The position numbers were made by a program, and so were the translations under genes. A stretch of 64,000 nucleotides of DNA from assembly GCA_023079485.1 (NCBI GenBank), contig CM041089.1:12291001-12355000 (forward strand), read 5' to 3'. This document shows positions 62,466-64,000 of the stretch, piece by piece. This DNA comes from Archilochus colubris (Eukaryota; Chordata; Aves; Apodiformes; Trochilidae). The notes under the pieces are model-generated. The model ran no database searches. It was not told the DNA's origin and saw only the letters and a program-made list of their open reading frames with translations. The stretch's first letter is position 1; every line of letters begins with the position of its first letter.

Positions 62466-64000
62466 CTGAAAAAGGAAAGAAATAAAGAGGAGGGAAAGAG
62501 CAGCCTTATTATATGCAAATAACATATGAGGAAATGACATAGATAACATGAAGCTGGTGTTGCACAGAGAAAGTCAAGTGAAGTGCCTATTGATTGCAAC
62601 CAACTTGCAGTCTGACCTCGAGCTCCATTTTGAAAGTCTCTCCTTACCAAGGATCAGAAGGGAGTCAGAAAACCTTCATTTTTCTTGGCAGAGGCCCTCA
62701 TCCAGTAAGGCAACACTGTCACATTTACATTCATAGTACCACAGCACCAGTTTAAACACTATGAAAAGCAACCCTCACCCCAAAAGCTCCAGGTGGGAAC
62801 CAGGTGAATAAGGAGGGGTAGCACTTTATCCAAGACTTCACAGCTGCACTAGGGACTGATTTTAGGATTATTAAAGGCTATGCCAGGTCATGCCACCCAG
62901 AACAACTGATGCAGTACATAAGTTTTCTTTTCCTCCATGCCAGCCCACCCTCTGCTTTTGGCAAATTCACCATTGAACTAGAGGATGGCCAGCACGATTT
63001 TGGAAGATACAAAGAACTTTAACAAAAGACAACTCAGATTTGTAACACCTAGACCAGTAAGACTCCCAACATAGAAATCTGGTTTGGTTCAGCTTTTATT
63101 TAAGCTTTTGCTGTTCTCTTTAACACTGAAAGGAAGTGCAAGCAGGAGCAGAAACAGATTGCTTTTCCATGTATCTTTAGGCTGTGTATTTCTGAAGTAG
63201 AATATTAACATGAGTACCAGTATGGGAGACAGCAATGAACAAAACCAAGGAGAAAGTTTTTGAGTTTAAGGAGGTTTTACTAACATTTAAAATTCTGCTA
63301 AGTGTACCTGAACAACAGTAATATGATCTCTTGATAATCCATTTGGAAAACAATTAAACTCTATGGCTCAAATTCACAGAAAGGGTATGCAGAACTGTGC
63401 CAGCACTGGGAATGCAGTGCCCAAAGGGAGCTGGAGAGGAGAAGTGGGTGTGAACCCATGGGTGGCCAGCAGTAACCAGGTTCTGTCACTCCAAGAAGAG
63501 CATGTGTCTGGTGCATTCCCTCAGAAATCTCCACCAAAGGAAATTAAATTTGGCTGCTTCCTGTCAGCCAAATAGGCAGCAGACTGCTAGTACTCTCCTT
63601 GGTGACTGCCTACATCTATAGGGTCCAGTTTAACAACTGTGGGTCACACAGTAACCATACCAGTAAGGAGTAGATGAGTGGGCAAGACAACTTCCTCCTT
63701 CAGCCTCTTGCAGTTATTTTGTTAAGCAGCTGTTTGAAATAACACTTATATATGTTATATACAATAAGCAGGGAGTGGTAAGGATCCATGCTTCAACCTC
63801 TCATCAACAAGAAAAAGTGGGAAACAAACTGCATTTCTGAAGAAACTTTTTCCTACCTGAGAATCTCCTCCCCTTCTGCTCTACTTAATATAGGTGCACA
63901 GTTGATTTGTTTCTGAGTCCTCCTGTGCTGCACACAGCACTGCAATATATTTATGTCAGTTCATGACACACAAGGAACATTACTCATATCTGGCAATTAC
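62466..64000 (-). other. PTPN5: PTPN5 last intron, running off the window
   Basis: 1.5 kb upstream of the last PTPN5 exon without another exon. I looked on the minus strand for the phosphatase signature and preceding exon (ILxTTCQLRxDR) and did not see them. A 70-codon plus frame at 63,363 has no motif. Confidence 0.65.

Noticed and set aside
63363..63575. 70-codon plus frame near the right edge
   Set aside because: No motif, and it is antisense to the PTPN5 intron.

Overview
The window looks like bird nuclear DNA. It is gene-poor, with long introns, one GC-rich CpG island near 13.5-14.7 kb, and several CR1 LINE pieces whose tails end in the avian form (TTCTGTGATT...). Scattered MIR-like relics also occur. 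Protein similarity and gene order match the vertebrate block TMEM86A - IGSF22 - PTPN5, with TMEM86A on + and the other two on -.

Layout. 1-13.4 kb: no gene recognised; one CR1 tail and one LTR-like element (about 7.96-8.42 kb). 13.48-14.26 kb: CpG island and TMEM86A promoter, with a perfect CRE palindrome and a TATA-like box. 14,256-34,557: TMEM86A, three coding exons on + giving an intact 237-residue YhhN-family membrane protein. Intron 1 (15.6 kb) holds an internal CR1 fragment (ORF1 esterase plus the start of the ORF2 endonuclease, - strand) and other CR1 tails. About 34.6-36.6 kb: likely TMEM86A 3' UTR. 36.7-48.2 kb: no gene recognised; two MIR-like relics. 48.3-58.05 kb, - strand: exon relics encoding immunoglobulin I-set and fibronectin III domains, with in-frame stops and frameshifts, in the place where vertebrates carry IGSF22. 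62,372-62,465, - strand: the last coding exon of PTPN5 (STEP phosphatase); the rest of that gene lies beyond the right edge.

The most interesting content is the apparent decay of IGSF22 between two intact neighbours. Several exons keep good splice sites and readable domain motifs. At least five domain-bearing segments carry inactivating lesions, which suggests a unitary pseudogene rather than a retrocopy. All calls come from reading the sequence and from memory of the families; no alignment or database search was run.
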